From JAZDEY01 sp043808325 [NCBI: Candidatus Eiseniibacteriota bacterium] (GTDB lineage Bacteria > Arandabacterota > Arandabacteria > Arandabacterales), in assembly GCA_043808325.1 (NCBI GenBank), contig JAZDEY010000031.1, forward strand, positions 17,231 through 81,230: a DNA stretch of 64,000 bases. Reading direction: 5' to 3'. The translations under genes were made by a program, and so were the position numbers. Position 1 is the first letter of the stretch. The number at the start of each line of letters is the position of its first letter. This document shows, one piece after another, positions 42,031 to 51,678 of this stretch. The notes under the pieces were generated by a model that worked only from the letters and a program-made list of their open reading frames with translations, was not told where the DNA came from and ran no database searches.

Positions 42031-43576
42031 GGTCCGTCTCCATCGGTCGGTTGCTGCTTCGATCGTCTGCCTGTCCTCGGGCCTGTCGATCGGTTTCTGC
42101 TTCTGGCCTTACCGTACCGGCCTACTTGCCTACTTCCTTCTGGTTCCCTTCATCGTTGTGAGCGGACTTAGGGATGGGCGCGGGCGATTTCTGCTCAATA
42201 GCTACATCTTTGGCTTCGGTTATTTCATGGGAAGCCTCTACTGGATCGCGATGCTCCAGAAGGATCAGATCACCCTGCCGTGGTTGAGGCTGCCGGCAGC
42301 GGTCCTGCTGTGCCTTTATCTCGCGCTCTTCATGCTGCTCGTGGGTTACCTCTCGCGCCGGCTCGTGCTCCTGCGTGTGCCCTACGAGATAGCCCTGGCC
42401 ATCGCCTGGGGCGGTGTGGAGTATCTGCGATCGCTTGGACCGCTCGGGTTCCCCTGGGCATCGCTGGGTTACTCCCAGGTACCATATCCGCCGGTGATCC
42501 AGCAAGCCGCGGTGGTCGGGACCTATGGGCTCTCGGCCTGGATCGTGCTCGTCAATGGACTCCTGGCAAGGCTGGCACTTTCGCGGAGAGCATGGCTTGG
42601 GGTGGTGGTGGCCGCGGTGTTCGGTCTTCCGGTCCTGGGTGGCGCGCTTGTCCTCTCCCATGCACGAAGCGAGACCGATCTTCGGGTGGCCCTGGTCCAG
42701 CCCAATATCTCGGGCGCAGTCAAGTGGGATGAAGCCTATCGGGACAGCACGATGGAGGTGCTCACGGAGATGACTCTCAAGACCCGGGGGGCCGACATGA
42801 TAGTCTGGCCTGAAACCGCGGTCCCGCTTTACGCCAAGCATGAGCCGTCATACCTGCAGGGTGTCACGGGACTCGCCCGTGCCACGGGCTCTTACCTCCT
42901 GACCGGTTTCCCCGATTATGAACGCACGCTGGACGGCATCGAGTACTATAATGCGGCGATGCTGGTCTCCCCCGCGGGCGAGATCGTGGGTGAATACCGC
43001 AAGATCCATCTTGTGCCTTTTGGAGAGATGATACCGTTCGAGGATAGGATACCGCTCTTGAGGGAGATCAACTTTGGGGAAGGCGATTTCTCACCCGGCA
43101 CCTCCTACGACGTTTTCGAGGTCGGCGCCAAACGGTTCGGCGTGGCTATCTGTTTTGAGTCGATCTATCCATCGCTGGTACGGAAGTTTGTCGGAAATGG
43201 GGCCGACTTCGTCGTCAATATAACCAATGACGAATGGTTCGGCCCTAGCGCGGGCCCTTTCCAGCACGCGGAGATGGCGGTAATGAGATGCGTCGAATGC
43301 CGGGTGGGGCTGGTGCGATGCGCCAACACAGGGGTATCGATGCTGGTAGATCCTTACGGGCGAGTCACCGAGCGAACCCGCATTTTCTCGAGGGAGGTAC
43401 TGGTCGGTCGCGTGGCAACCGCCGGTCACGGAACGCCCTATCTACGATGGGGTTATATCGGTGAGCTCATCCTAATTCTAACACCAGTTACGCTGGCGGT
43501 GCTCTCCTATCTGCCGGGCTTGCGCCGCGGGAAGCGATCGGGGCAGAAGCCTTTGACAGCGGCCGGTCCGGAGTGA
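42011..43576 (+). CDS. lnt: Apolipoprotein N-acyltransferase
   Basis: Adds the third acyl chain to outer-membrane-bound lipoproteins at the inner membrane, a step typical of diderms. It is 521 residues with an N-terminal block of membrane helices (to about 215), then a nitrilase-like domain. Catalytic residues are visible: Glu in WPETAVP (near 268), Lys in YRKIHLVPFGE (near 330) and Cys in ICFESIYP (near 380). The start is TTG 42011 or GTG 42023, both overlapping apgM. Lgt lies at 60650; LspA is not in the window. The substrates include the three predicted lipoproteins here. Confidence 0.95.
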   Translation: MRSSVRRVRLHRSVAASIVCLSSGLSIGFCFWPYRTGLLAYFLLVPFIVVSGLRDGRGRFLLNSYIFGFGYFMGSLYWIAMLQKDQITLPWLRLPAAVLLCLYLALFMLLVGYLSRRLVLLRVPYEIALAIAWGGVEYLRSLGPLGFPWASLGYSQVPYPPVIQQAAVVGTYGLSAWIVLVNGLLARLALSRRAWLGVVVAAVFGLPVLGGALVLSHARSETDLRVALVQPNISGAVKWDEAYRDSTMEVLTEMTLKTRGADMIVWPETAVPLYAKHEPSYLQGVTGLARATGSYLLTGFPDYERTLDGIEYYNAAMLVSPAGEIVGEYRKIHLVPFGEMIPFEDRIPLLREINFGEGDFSPGTSYDVFEVGAKRFGVAICFESIYPSLVRKFVGNGADFVVNITNDEWFGPSAGPFQHAEMAVMRCVECRVGLVRCANTGVSMLVDPYGRVTERTRIFSREVLVGRVATAGHGTPYLRWGYIGELILILTPVTLAVLSYLPGLRRGKRSGQKPLTAAGPE

Positions 43577-43582
43577 TATAGT
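43553..43582 (+). promoter_or_regulatory. Strong housekeeping promoter of asd
   Basis: TTGACA (43553-43558), 18-bp spacer, TATAGT (43577-43582). It overlaps the end of lnt. The predicted start is near 43589. It would drive the long unit beginning with asd. Confidence 0.65.
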
Positions 43583-43625
43583 CTCGTCGGCCGTGTGGCC
43601 GGCAGGGGACACACATGGAGGGCAG

Positions 43626-44639
43626 GTGGCTGAGTTGCCGCAGAAGAGCCGGGCTGTTTCGATCGTGGGAGCCACAGGGCTCGTGGGAAGTGAGATCGCG
43701 AAGCTTCTTTTCCTTCGCAAGTTCCCGCTCGGGGAGCTCTCGCTCTTTTCGTCGGGCCGCACCAGCGAGCGCAGGGCCACCATAGCAGGTAAGGAATTTC
43801 CGATCCGCCCCTTCAGTCTGGGCGCGCTTGGCGAGCCCGGGTTTTGTTTTCTTGCGGCCGGCGGCGAGACCAGCCGGCAGCACGCGCACGCAATCGCCGA
43901 TCTCGGCCACGTTGTCATAGACAATAGCAGCGCCTTCAGGATGCATCCGGACGTGCCGCTGGTGGTCCCCGAGGTCAACGCCGGAGACCTTCGGTGTCAC
44001 AGGGGGATCATAGCCAATCCCAATTGCTCCACGATTCAGATGGTAGTGGTGCTAGCGCCTCTTCACCGGCTCTGGGAGCTTAAGCGCGTGATCGTCTCCA
44101 CCTACCAGTCGGTTTCAGGGGCAGGCCTTCAGGCCACCGGCGAGCTTGCTACTCATTCCTCGGCTGCCCTGGAGGGCAGGACGCTTGCCCCCCGTGCCTT
44201 CGCTGATCAGATCGCTTTCAATGTGATCCCTCGGATCGATGTCTTCGACTCCGAGGGTTGGACCGGCGAGGAGCGAAAGCTGATGAATGAGACAAGGAAG
44301 ATCCTGGGCGACGGGTCGATCGAGGTCGTGGCCACGGCGGCGAGGGTGCCGGTCTTCCGATGTCACTCCGAGTCGGTCTACGCCGAATTCGGCCGCGAGC
44401 TCGACCTTGCGGTCGTGAGGCAGGTGCTTGCGTGTGCTCCCGGCGTCAAGGTGGTCGATGATCCCGCATCGGGCAAGTATCCAATGCCCGTCAACTGTGT
44501 GGGACAAGAGAGTACCTTTGTCGGACGGCTGAGGCTGGGTCCGGCATCGGCTAAGGCGCTCAGCATGTGGATAGTGAGCGACAATGTCTGGAAGGGTGCG
44601 GCCTTGAACGCAGTACAGATAGCTGAGGAATTGCTGTAG
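43626..44639 (+). CDS. asd: Aspartate-semialdehyde dehydrogenase
   Basis: Reduces aspartyl phosphate to aspartate semialdehyde, the branch point to lysine/diaminopimelate, threonine and methionine. It is 337 residues of the monofunctional long-form family. Marks are VSIVGATGLVGSE for NADPH, GGETSRQHA, IANPNCSTIQM with the catalytic Cys near 133, and VFRCHSESVYAEF with the active histidine. I chose GTG 43626 because GGAGGG lies just upstream; a GTG at 43593 lies three to four bases after the predicted transcription start. An intact promoter is directly upstream. Confidence 0.95.
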   Translation: MAELPQKSRAVSIVGATGLVGSEIAKLLFLRKFPLGELSLFSSGRTSERRATIAGKEFPIRPFSLGALGEPGFCFLAAGGETSRQHAHAIADLGHVVIDNSSAFRMHPDVPLVVPEVNAGDLRCHRGIIANPNCSTIQMVVVLAPLHRLWELKRVIVSTYQSVSGAGLQATGELATHSSAALEGRTLAPRAFADQIAFNVIPRIDVFDSEGWTGEERKLMNETRKILGDGSIEVVATAARVPVFRCHSESVYAEFGRELDLAVVRQVLACAPGVKVVDDPASGKYPMPVNCVGQESTFVGRLRLGPASAKALSMWIVSDNVWKGAALNAVQIAEELL

Positions 44640-44643
44640 CGAG

Positions 44644-45414
44644 ATGGCATTTGGGGCACGACAGAGCTTCGGACGTTACATAGCCGTCCAATCTCATCTG
44701 CATCTACTTGATCCCCTGGTCAAGATCCTGGGCTTTGCGCTTGTCATGATCTCGATTTTCTCCTCGGCAAGCTGGCTTGCCATAGCCGCGGTCATGGGCT
44801 ACGTGATCTTGCTTGGGCGGGCCTCACGGGTGAGATTAGGGTTCTATCTTGAGAGCCTCAAGTACTTCGCCTGGATGTTTGCCCTGTCCTTTGCGATCAA
44901 CGTGATCTTCCCCCGAGACAGCACGGTCGGGGCCTTTAGCCCCCAGGCACTCGCGCTGGCGGGCATATTTGCGTCGAGGCTGGCTCTTATGATCTTTGTT
45001 GCCGCCATATTCACGGTGGTCACCTGTCCATCGGAGATCGGGGAAGCCCTGATGGTTCTTTCACGAGTCAGAGGCCGTGTCGGGCGGAGGGCGGCGGAGG
45101 CGGCAGCGGTGCTTTCGATGGCGCTACGCTTTGTGCCTGTCATGTTCGAGGAGGCGGAACGAATACGAGCTGCGCAGATCTTGCGGGGTCGACGGCCAAG
45201 AGGCCTCACGGGGCGGGTGCGGTCGGTGGTCGAGGTGATAGTGCCTCTGATGGAATCATCGCTTCGGCGGGCCGGGAATCTCGGGTTTGCGCTGGAGGCA
45301 CGGTGCTACGGTTACAGGGTGCCTGCCTCGCGCGGTGTGAGCCTCGGCCGGGATGAGGTCGCGTTCCTGGCGAGCGTGATTGGTTTGCTTTTGGTCGTGA
45401 TCCGATTAAGATAA
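44644..45414 (+). CDS. ECF transporter T component (EcfT/CbiQ)
   Basis: Membrane scaffold of an energy-coupling factor vitamin transporter. It is 256 residues with five to six helices and the two coupling motifs expected of EcfT: AAQILRGRRP (Ala-Arg-Gly type) near 180 and LEARCYGYR near 220, both thought to contact the ATPases. No EcfA ATPase or S component is adjacent, so the substrate is open. If the Gx-type protein at 32740 acts like an S component, the two might work together, but that is a guess. It lies 4 bp after asd. Confidence 0.83.
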   Translation: MAFGARQSFGRYIAVQSHLHLLDPLVKILGFALVMISIFSSASWLAIAAVMGYVILLGRASRVRLGFYLESLKYFAWMFALSFAINVIFPRDSTVGAFSPQALALAGIFASRLALMIFVAAIFTVVTCPSEIGEALMVLSRVRGRVGRRAAEAAAVLSMALRFVPVMFEEAERIRAAQILRGRRPRGLTGRVRSVVEVIVPLMESSLRRAGNLGFALEARCYGYRVPASRGVSLGRDEVAFLASVIGLLLVVIRLR

Positions 45415-45417
45415 ATT

Positions 45418-46167
45418 ATGCATGGAAGCGGTCTCAGTGTGAAGAACACCAGGTTGGTGATCGAATACGACGGCAGTGATTTCTGTGGGTGGCAGAGGCA
45501 GCCTAAGGTCAGAACCGTCGAGGGGGAGCTGCTTGAAATCCTATCACCCTTGCTGGGAGCGGAGCCGGAGCTCATAGCGGCTGCGAGGACCGACTCGGGG
45601 GTGCACGCGCTGGGCCAGATTGTCAACTTCAGTTCGTTGTCACCGATGGAGCCCGACGAGATCCGGTCGGCGCTCAACACGCTCCTGCCCGAGGACATAA
45701 GGATCGTCGGTGCCGAGGACGTGCCGCTGGCGTTCAATGCCAGGTACGATGCCAGGCAACGCAGGTACACCTACCTGGTCTCCACGAGGCCGACAGCCGT
45801 CTGGAGGCGCCATCGATGGTGTGTCAAGTGGAAACTCGACGTTGGAGCGATGAGTGAAGCGGTCCAGGCTGTGATCGGCGACCACGATTTCTCGGCCTTC
45901 ACCTGTAAGGAGGAACGTCGCAGCCCCCGGATAAGCATGTACGAGGCTTCGGTTGAGGAGATCGAACCGGAGGTGGTGGCAATCACGCTCGCGGGCAGCC
46001 GGTTCCTGAGGAAGATGGTGAGAACCCTGGTCGGTACCTTCGTTGAGATCGGTAGGGGGCGGATCAAACCCTCCGACGTATGTGATATACTCTCCAGCCG
46101 GGATAGGAAACGAGCAGGACCGTGTGCCCCGCCACACGGGCTCTATCTTGTGCGGGTCGATTACTGA
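45418..46167 (+). CDS. truA: tRNA pseudouridine synthase A
   Basis: Converts uridines 38-40 in the anticodon stem of many tRNAs to pseudouridine. It is 249 residues. The catalytic aspartate is Asp59 in AARTDSGVHALGQ. Other family marks are IEYDGSDFCGWQRQ, FNARYDARQRRYTYLV and GSRFLRKMVRTLVGTF. The ATG 45418 start gives a slightly long leader; GTG 45439 is another candidate. It lies 3 bp after the ECF gene and shares no function with it. Confidence 0.96.
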   Translation: MHGSGLSVKNTRLVIEYDGSDFCGWQRQPKVRTVEGELLEILSPLLGAEPELIAAARTDSGVHALGQIVNFSSLSPMEPDEIRSALNTLLPEDIRIVGAEDVPLAFNARYDARQRRYTYLVSTRPTAVWRRHRWCVKWKLDVGAMSEAVQAVIGDHDFSAFTCKEERRSPRISMYEASVEEIEPEVVAITLAGSRFLRKMVRTLVGTFVEIGRGRIKPSDVCDILSSRDRKRAGPCAPPHGLYLVRVDY

Positions 46168-46182
46168 AAAGGAGGAAGCCGA

Positions 46183-46839
46183 ATGAAGTTCTTCATAGAC
46201 ACGGCGAACATCGATGAGATAGCCGAGGCCAAGACGCTCGGCATTCTCGATGGTGTGACAACCAACCCGACGCTACTGGCGCGTGAGAAAGGCAAGGGCG
46301 ACTTCAAGGAAATCCTAAAGAAGATCTGTGAGATCGTTCAGGGGCCGGTCAGTGCCGAGGTCGTGGGCAACGACGCCGACACCATGGTCGAGGAGGCCGG
46401 GAAACTCGTCAAGATAGACAAGCACATCGTGGTCAAGGTCCCTCTGACGCGGGAGGGGCTGAAGGCGATAGGCCGGCTTAAGGCCGAGGGCGTCAGGACC
46501 AATGCGACTCTGGTCTTTAGCGCCAACCAGGCGATCCTTGCGGCCAAGGCCGGAGCGTCCTACCTGAGTCCCTTCGTGGGTAGGCTGGATGATGCCACTC
46601 ACTACGGCATGGATCTTATCCGGCAGATAGTCACCATCTACGATAACTATGACTTCGAAACCGAGATCATTGTCGCAAGCGTGCGCAATCCTCTCCACGT
46701 GATAGAGGCAGGGCTTGCCGGTGCAGATGTGGTGACGATTCCCTTCAAGGTGATAGAGCAAATGATCAGGCATCCTCTGACCGACTGCGGCGTCAAGGCG
46801 TTTCTTGAAGATTGGCAGAAGCTGGGGGCCAAGATCTGA
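46183..46839 (+). CDS. Transaldolase/fructose-6-phosphate aldolase family
   Basis: A 218-residue small class I aldolase of the transaldolase B-like/FSA subfamily. Marks are [10 protein letters not shown] at the N-terminus, [10 protein letters not shown], and the Schiff-base lysine Lys85 in VVKVPLT, followed by NATLVFS and SPFVGRLDD. Most such proteins are transaldolases and a few are fructose-6-phosphate aldolases; these cannot be told apart by eye. It has a strong ribosome site AAGGAGG. With rpiB at 10358 it would serve the non-oxidative pentose pathway. Confidence 0.93.
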   Translation: MKFFIDTANIDEIAEAKTLGILDGVTTNPTLLAREKGKGDFKEILKKICEIVQGPVSAEVVGNDADTMVEEAGKLVKIDKHIVVKVPLTREGLKAIGRLKAEGVRTNATLVFSANQAILAAKAGASYLSPFVGRLDDATHYGMDLIRQIVTIYDNYDFETEIIVASVRNPLHVIEAGLAGADVVTIPFKVIEQMIRHPLTDCGVKAFLEDWQKLGAKI

Positions 46840-46847
46840 GGTGTAGT

Positions 46848-48020
46848 ATGAAGATCGTAATCGCGATTGTGATTTCGGCTCTGGTCGGGCTTGCGATTGC
46901 GCTTGTCACTTACCTGCCGGGCCTCAATTCCGGCGAGAAGAAAGCCGGGGAGGAACTCCGCCAGGAGGCGGCGCCCGCTGATGAGATAACCGGTTCGCGC
47001 CGAACCGCAATCGTGCGGGCAGCCGAGGAGGTCGGCCCCGCGGTGGTATCGGTCAGTGTGACGCAGTCCAGGGTGGTGAGGGCCTCGCCCTACATGCCTT
47101 TTCGAGATCAGTTCTTCGACGATTTCTTCAGGAATTTCTTCGGCGGGCGTGAGTACGTGGAGCAGGTGGCGAGCCTGGGTTCCGGTGTGATCATAAGCAA
47201 AGACGGACTTGTGGTCACGAACGAGCATGTGGTGAGAGACGCAAGCGAAATAAAGGTGACCTTGACCGACGCCCGTGAATTCGCCGGCACCGTGATGGCA
47301 AGCGAGCCCGAATACGACCTCGCTCTTGTCAAACTGGACGCCAGGGATCTGCCCACCGCCAAATTGGGTGACTCCGACCAGATGATAATCGGGGAATGGG
47401 CGATAGCAATCGGAAACCCCTTCGGCTTTCTCCTGGAGGACACTCATCCCTCGGTTACAGTCGGCGTGATAAGCGCTCTGCACCGGTCGATCAAGACGGG
47501 CGGGGGAACCGAAGGCGTTTACAAGGACATGATCCAGACCGATGCCGCGATCAACCCGGGCAACAGCGGCGGTCCTCTTGTGAACTCCCTGGGGGACGTT
47601 ATCGGGATCAATACCTTCATCATCTCGGGTAGCGGCGGCTCAATGGGAGTGGGGTTTGCGATTCCCGTCAATCGCGTTAAGCACATAGTGGATGAGGTCG
47701 CGCAGTACGGCCACATAAGACAGATCTGGATAGGGTTCCTGCTCCAGGAGATGACACCTCTGCTTGCGCGATCGCTGGGGCTGGAGGATACCCGCGGTGT
47801 GATCGTGACCCAGGTCGTCAAGGACAGCCCCGCCGATGCGGCCGGCATAAAGAGGGGAGACGTGATCATCGAAGTCAACAACGAACCGGTGAGAAACATC
47901 GAGTCGGCGCAGAAAGCGATCTTCGGAGCTGAGGTCGGAGACCGGCTTGATTTCAAGGTACTCCGGCAGGGCAAGGAAAAGAAACTGGCGGTCACGGTCG
48001 AGGAATTGCCTGCCAAGTAG
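46848..48020 (+). CDS. HtrA/DegP-type serine protease
   Basis: Periplasmic chaperone-protease of the S1C family, acting on misfolded envelope proteins. It is 390 residues with an N-terminal signal-anchor (about 3-22). The triad is His127 (NEHVV), Asp157 (EYDLALV) and Ser240 (GNSGGP). One PDZ domain follows (about 290-385, GVIVTQVVKDSPADAAGIKRGD). The linker has an FFDDFFRNFF stretch typical of the LA loop. A single PDZ domain makes it DegS-like in layout, yet the long loop is DegP-like. ATG 46848 is preferred because GAGGTG precedes it. It lies 8 bp after the transaldolase. Confidence 0.93.
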   Translation: MKIVIAIVISALVGLAIALVTYLPGLNSGEKKAGEELRQEAAPADEITGSRRTAIVRAAEEVGPAVVSVSVTQSRVVRASPYMPFRDQFFDDFFRNFFGGREYVEQVASLGSGVIISKDGLVVTNEHVVRDASEIKVTLTDAREFAGTVMASEPEYDLALVKLDARDLPTAKLGDSDQMIIGEWAIAIGNPFGFLLEDTHPSVTVGVISALHRSIKTGGGTEGVYKDMIQTDAAINPGNSGGPLVNSLGDVIGINTFIISGSGGSMGVGFAIPVNRVKHIVDEVAQYGHIRQIWIGFLLQEMTPLLARSLGLEDTRGVIVTQVVKDSPADAAGIKRGDVIIEVNNEPVRNIESAQKAIFGAEVGDRLDFKVLRQGKEKKLAVTVEELPAK

Positions 48021-48030
48021 GAGGCGAGGC

Positions 48031-49368
48031 TTGATAGATCGGTACACTCTCCCCGAGATCGGGACGATCTGGAGTGAGGACAATAAGCTTCGGACCTGGC
48101 TCAGGGTGGAGCTCGCGATCGTGGATGCGCTGGCCAAAGAGGGTAAGGTACCCAGGGCCGCTGCCGCAAGGATCAGAAAGAAGGCGCGGTACGACGTTCG
48201 AAGGGTGGCCAGGCTTGAGAGAAGGATCCGGCACGACCTCCTGGCCTTCGTCGAATCCGTGTGCGACGGCCTGGGCCCCGACAGCAGATACTTCCACATG
48301 GGAGTTACCTCGTCCGATATCGTGGATACCTCGACCGCACTCTTGCTGCGGGATGCCAATCGGCTGGTCTTGAAGGAGCTCGCGGATCTCAGGCGGACGA
48401 TCGCCATACTCGCAAGAGCTCACCGGGACACCCTTGTGGTCGGCCGAACCCATGGCATGCACGCGGAACCTACGACGCTGGGGCTCAAGTTCGCAGTCTG
48501 GTATAACGACGTGGGGCGCGCGATCTCGCGCCTGGAAGAAACCGGCGCCGCGGTGGAGGTGGGCAAAGTATCGGGTGCCGTAGGCAACTACTCTCATCTT
48601 GCGCCCCGCACTGAAGAGCGGGCGCTCAAGTCGCTGGGACTCAAGCCCGAGCGGCCGGCTACTCAGGTGGTGCAGCGCGACAGGCACGCGGATTACGTGT
48701 CATGTCTTGCTCTTGCGGGCGCAACGATGGAGCGTATCGGGGTCGAGCTGAGGAGTCTCCAGCGCACCGAGATCGCCGAGATGGAGGAGCCCTTTGCGCG
48801 TGGCCAGAAAGGTTCCTCGTCGATGCCTCACAAGCGTAATCCCATCGTACTCGAACGAATCTGCGGCCTGGCGAGGCTCGTCAGGGGTTATGCCACGGCT
48901 GCCCTGGAGAATGTTGCCCTGTGGCACGAACGCGACATAAGTCATTCCTCGGTCGAGCGAGTGATCCTGCCGGATGCGACCATCGTCGTTCACTACATGG
49001 CGCGGCAATTGAGAACCGTGCTCGAGGGCATTCGGATTGACAGATCGAGGATGAGCCGGAACCTTGAAATCACCAAGGGCCGCATCTACTCTCAGAGGCT
49101 GATGCTTGCTCTCGCGGAGGCCGGATGGGAACGCAAGCGTGCCTACGAGCGGGTCCAGCATCTTGCCGGTGCTGCGGAGGCCCAGGATCGACACCTCTCC
49201 GAGCTTGCCCGCAAGGATCGTGAAATCATAGAGCTCGTGGGCAGGGCCGGGATAGATCGGATCTTTGACCCTCACTTCTACGGAAGATATACCGGCCAGA
49301 TATTGCGAGAGTTAGGGATACTATCGGGGGCGGGCGTTGATCGTAAGAATAGAAGGAAGCGAGTCTGA
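48031..49368 (+). CDS. purB: Adenylosuccinate lyase
   Basis: Acts twice in purine synthesis, releasing fumarate from SAICAR and from adenylosuccinate. It is 445 residues of the fumarase/aspartase superfamily. Marks are GVTSSDIVDTS, the catalytic histidine region VGRTHGMHAEPTT, and the signature loop GSSSMPHKRNP near 268-278. It starts with TTG 48031 after GGAGG; a longer frame would lie in htrA. It overlaps purL by 32 bases. It heads the run purB-L-Q-S-F. Confidence 0.96.
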   Translation: MIDRYTLPEIGTIWSEDNKLRTWLRVELAIVDALAKEGKVPRAAAARIRKKARYDVRRVARLERRIRHDLLAFVESVCDGLGPDSRYFHMGVTSSDIVDTSTALLLRDANRLVLKELADLRRTIAILARAHRDTLVVGRTHGMHAEPTTLGLKFAVWYNDVGRAISRLEETGAAVEVGKVSGAVGNYSHLAPRTEERALKSLGLKPERPATQVVQRDRHADYVSCLALAGATMERIGVELRSLQRTEIAEMEEPFARGQKGSSSMPHKRNPIVLERICGLARLVRGYATAALENVALWHERDISHSSVERVILPDATIVVHYMARQLRTVLEGIRIDRSRMSRNLEITKGRIYSQRLMLALAEAGWERKRAYERVQHLAGAAEAQDRHLSELARKDREIIELVGRAGIDRIFDPHFYGRYTGQILRELGILSGAGVDRKNRRKRV

Positions 49369-51670
49369 GATAGAGGATCGACTCAAGAGCGCCGGTGTGC
49401 ACCTGTCTGCCGAGGAGGCACACCGCATAAAGAGCCTGGTGGGTCGTGATCCATCCCTGGCGGAGCTCTTCATCTTCGACATAATGTGGAGCGAACACTG
49501 CTCCTATAAGAGCAGCAGGCATGTCCTCAAGCAGTACCTTCCCACCGAAGGCAGCCGCGTCGTCATAGGGCCGGGCGAGGATGCAGGCGTGGTGAGACTC
49601 GCCCGGGTGGACGGCGTCTCGTATGTCCTGGTGGTTGCCCATGAGAGCCACAACCATCCGTCGCAGATACTCCCGGTTGAAGGGGCGGCGACCGGCATCG
49701 GCGGCATCGTCAGAGACGTCTACTGCATGGGTGCCGATGTGGTGGGAGTGATGAACGCGCTCCGTTTCGGAGATCCGTCGGGACCGAAAGCCGAGACTGT
49801 AAAAGAAATATGTGCAGGCGTGGTCCGGGGCATATGGGAATACGGCAACGCGCTCGGGGTGCCTAATGTCGGGGGCGATGTCTTCTTTGACAAAGGGTAT
49901 GACGATAACTGTCTTGTCAACGTGATTGCCATCGGTGTGGCCCGAGAGGACGAGATAATCAGGAGCCGTGTGCCCGGCGTGGCGGCAACCGAGCCCTATG
50001 ATATCATCATTGTCGGCAAGCCGACCGACATGAGCGGATTGGGGGGCGCCACCCTTGCGTCGAGGATTCTTGATGTCGGAGGGGACTCCAAGCTGAGTGA
50101 GGTGCAGCTGCCTGATCCATTTCTCAAGCGAGTCTTGACCGAGGCCACCAAGGCGGTGCTCGCGTTTCTGCGGGAAGCAGGAGTGGAGTTGGGATATAAA
50201 GACCTGGGCGCGGGCGGGATCGCGTGTGCGGTCAGTGAGGTGGTGGGCGCCGGTGGGTTCGGTGCGGACATCGACCTGGGGAGCGTCCACACTGCTTCGG
50301 ACTCGATGGAGGCCTACGGGATTGCGTGCTCTGAGACTCAGGAGAGATACTGCCTGGCCGTGCCGTCGCGCCTGAGCGGGGAGGTGCTCACGATCTACAA
50401 CGAGGATTACGAGCTGCCCCATATCTACCGGGGTGCAAGAGCGTCGGTCGTGGGCAAGGTTACCCGCGCCACCGATCTTGTGATGCGCCATCGCGGCCAG
50501 GTGGTCGTGAACCTTCCCGTGGAGATCGTGAACCGCGGGATCTCCTACGAGCGTGAGATGAGGCGGCGACCGGCGGTGACCCCGGCGGCGGAAGAGCGCG
50601 ACGTCACCGACATCAAGGCGGCTGCACTCGGTGTGCTGGGGCTTCTCTCCAACTGCTCCAAACAGTACGTCTACAGACATTACGACAGCGAGGTCAAAGG
50701 GCTCTCGGTCTTGAAACCGGGGGAAGCCGACGCCTGCGTAGTATGCATAGCCGGCACCAGTGTCGGGATTGCCACCTCGGTTGATGGGAACCCCCGTTAC
50801 TCAAGGGTCAATCCCTATCTGGGCGCGATCCACGCGGTATGCGAAAGCGTGCGCAACGTCGCCGCGGTCGGAGCGATTCCCGTGACCCTGACCGACTGCC
50901 TCAATTTCGGCAACCCCGAAGATGCCTATGTCTTCCAGGACTTCGTGGACACGGTCAAAGGCATCGGCGATGCGGCGAGAGGCCTGCGCTCGCACGATAC
51001 AGGGGAATCGATCCCCATCACCTCGGGCAACGTAAGCTTCTATAATGAATCCAGGGGAGGAGCAGCGGTCCCGCCCTCACCCATAATCGCATGTTACGGC
51101 GTGCTCGCCGACTACTCCGTGGCGGTCGGCATTTGCCTCAAAGAGGCCGGCAGCGAGCTGGTGCTCCTTGGCGAGCGAAAGCCGGGACTTGCCGGCTCGG
51201 CCCTATGGGCCAGCATGGGCATCGAAACTCCCGGCATGCTACCGGAGGTGGATCTCGACGAGGAGAATCGCGCGATACATGCAGTGACCGAGATCATCGA
51301 CAGGCGTCTTGCCCTGGCAAGCCACGACATCTCCGAGGGAGGTCTCGTTACCGCCCTCGCGGAAATGGTGATCGGTGGCTGGGGCGCGGGTACGTTGGGC
51401 GCCGATGTGAGCCTTGATTTTGCCCGAGGCCGCCGACTTGAGGATCTTCTCTTCTCCGAGAGCGGCGGGTTCGTGCTTGAGGTTCCGCCGGGCCAGGTGG
51501 GGGAGGCAATCGCGATCTGCGAGAAACTCGGCGTCAAGGCTCACAGGCTGGGCCGGACCGTTCGCGAGCATCGCTTGGCGGTAACGAGCGCGGGCCGCAC
51601 CGTGCTCTGCCTCGACGGCAGTGAGATGCGCCAGGCGTTCTTTGAAACCTACGAGAAGTCGACAAGGTGA
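49337..51670 (+). CDS. purL: FGAM synthase subunit PurL (small type)
   Basis: ATP-dependent subunit of formylglycinamidine synthase. At 777 residues it is the small form that works with separate PurQ (glutaminase) and PurS, both encoded downstream. Marks are DIMWSEHCSYKSSR with its conserved histidine, HESHNHPSQILPVEGAATGIGGIVRD for ATP/metal, and DLGAGGIACAVSE. It starts inside the purB end (TTG 49337). No gene for large single-chain PurL is seen. The order L-Q-S differs from the common S-Q-L order. Confidence 0.96.
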   Translation: MIVRIEGSESEIEDRLKSAGVHLSAEEAHRIKSLVGRDPSLAELFIFDIMWSEHCSYKSSRHVLKQYLPTEGSRVVIGPGEDAGVVRLARVDGVSYVLVVAHESHNHPSQILPVEGAATGIGGIVRDVYCMGADVVGVMNALRFGDPSGPKAETVKEICAGVVRGIWEYGNALGVPNVGGDVFFDKGYDDNCLVNVIAIGVAREDEIIRSRVPGVAATEPYDIIIVGKPTDMSGLGGATLASRILDVGGDSKLSEVQLPDPFLKRVLTEATKAVLAFLREAGVELGYKDLGAGGIACAVSEVVGAGGFGADIDLGSVHTASDSMEAYGIACSETQERYCLAVPSRLSGEVLTIYNEDYELPHIYRGARASVVGKVTRATDLVMRHRGQVVVNLPVEIVNRGISYEREMRRRPAVTPAAEERDVTDIKAAALGVLGLLSNCSKQYVYRHYDSEVKGLSVLKPGEADACVVCIAGTSVGIATSVDGNPRYSRVNPYLGAIHAVCESVRNVAAVGAIPVTLTDCLNFGNPEDAYVFQDFVDTVKGIGDAARGLRSHDTGESIPITSGNVSFYNESRGGAAVPPSPIIACYGVLADYSVAVGICLKEAGSELVLLGERKPGLAGSALWASMGIETPGMLPEVDLDEENRAIHAVTEIIDRRLALASHDISEGGLVTALAEMVIGGWGAGTLGADVSLDFARGRRLEDLLFSESGGFVLEVPPGQVGEAIAICEKLGVKAHRLGRTVREHRLAVTSAGRTVLCLDGSEMRQAFFETYEKSTR

Positions 51671-51678
51671 GACAGTGA

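Noticed and set aside
49226-50680. Minus-strand frame of 484 codons under purL
   Set aside because: Shadow of purL, whose motifs are intact; there is no start signal or motif on the minus strand.
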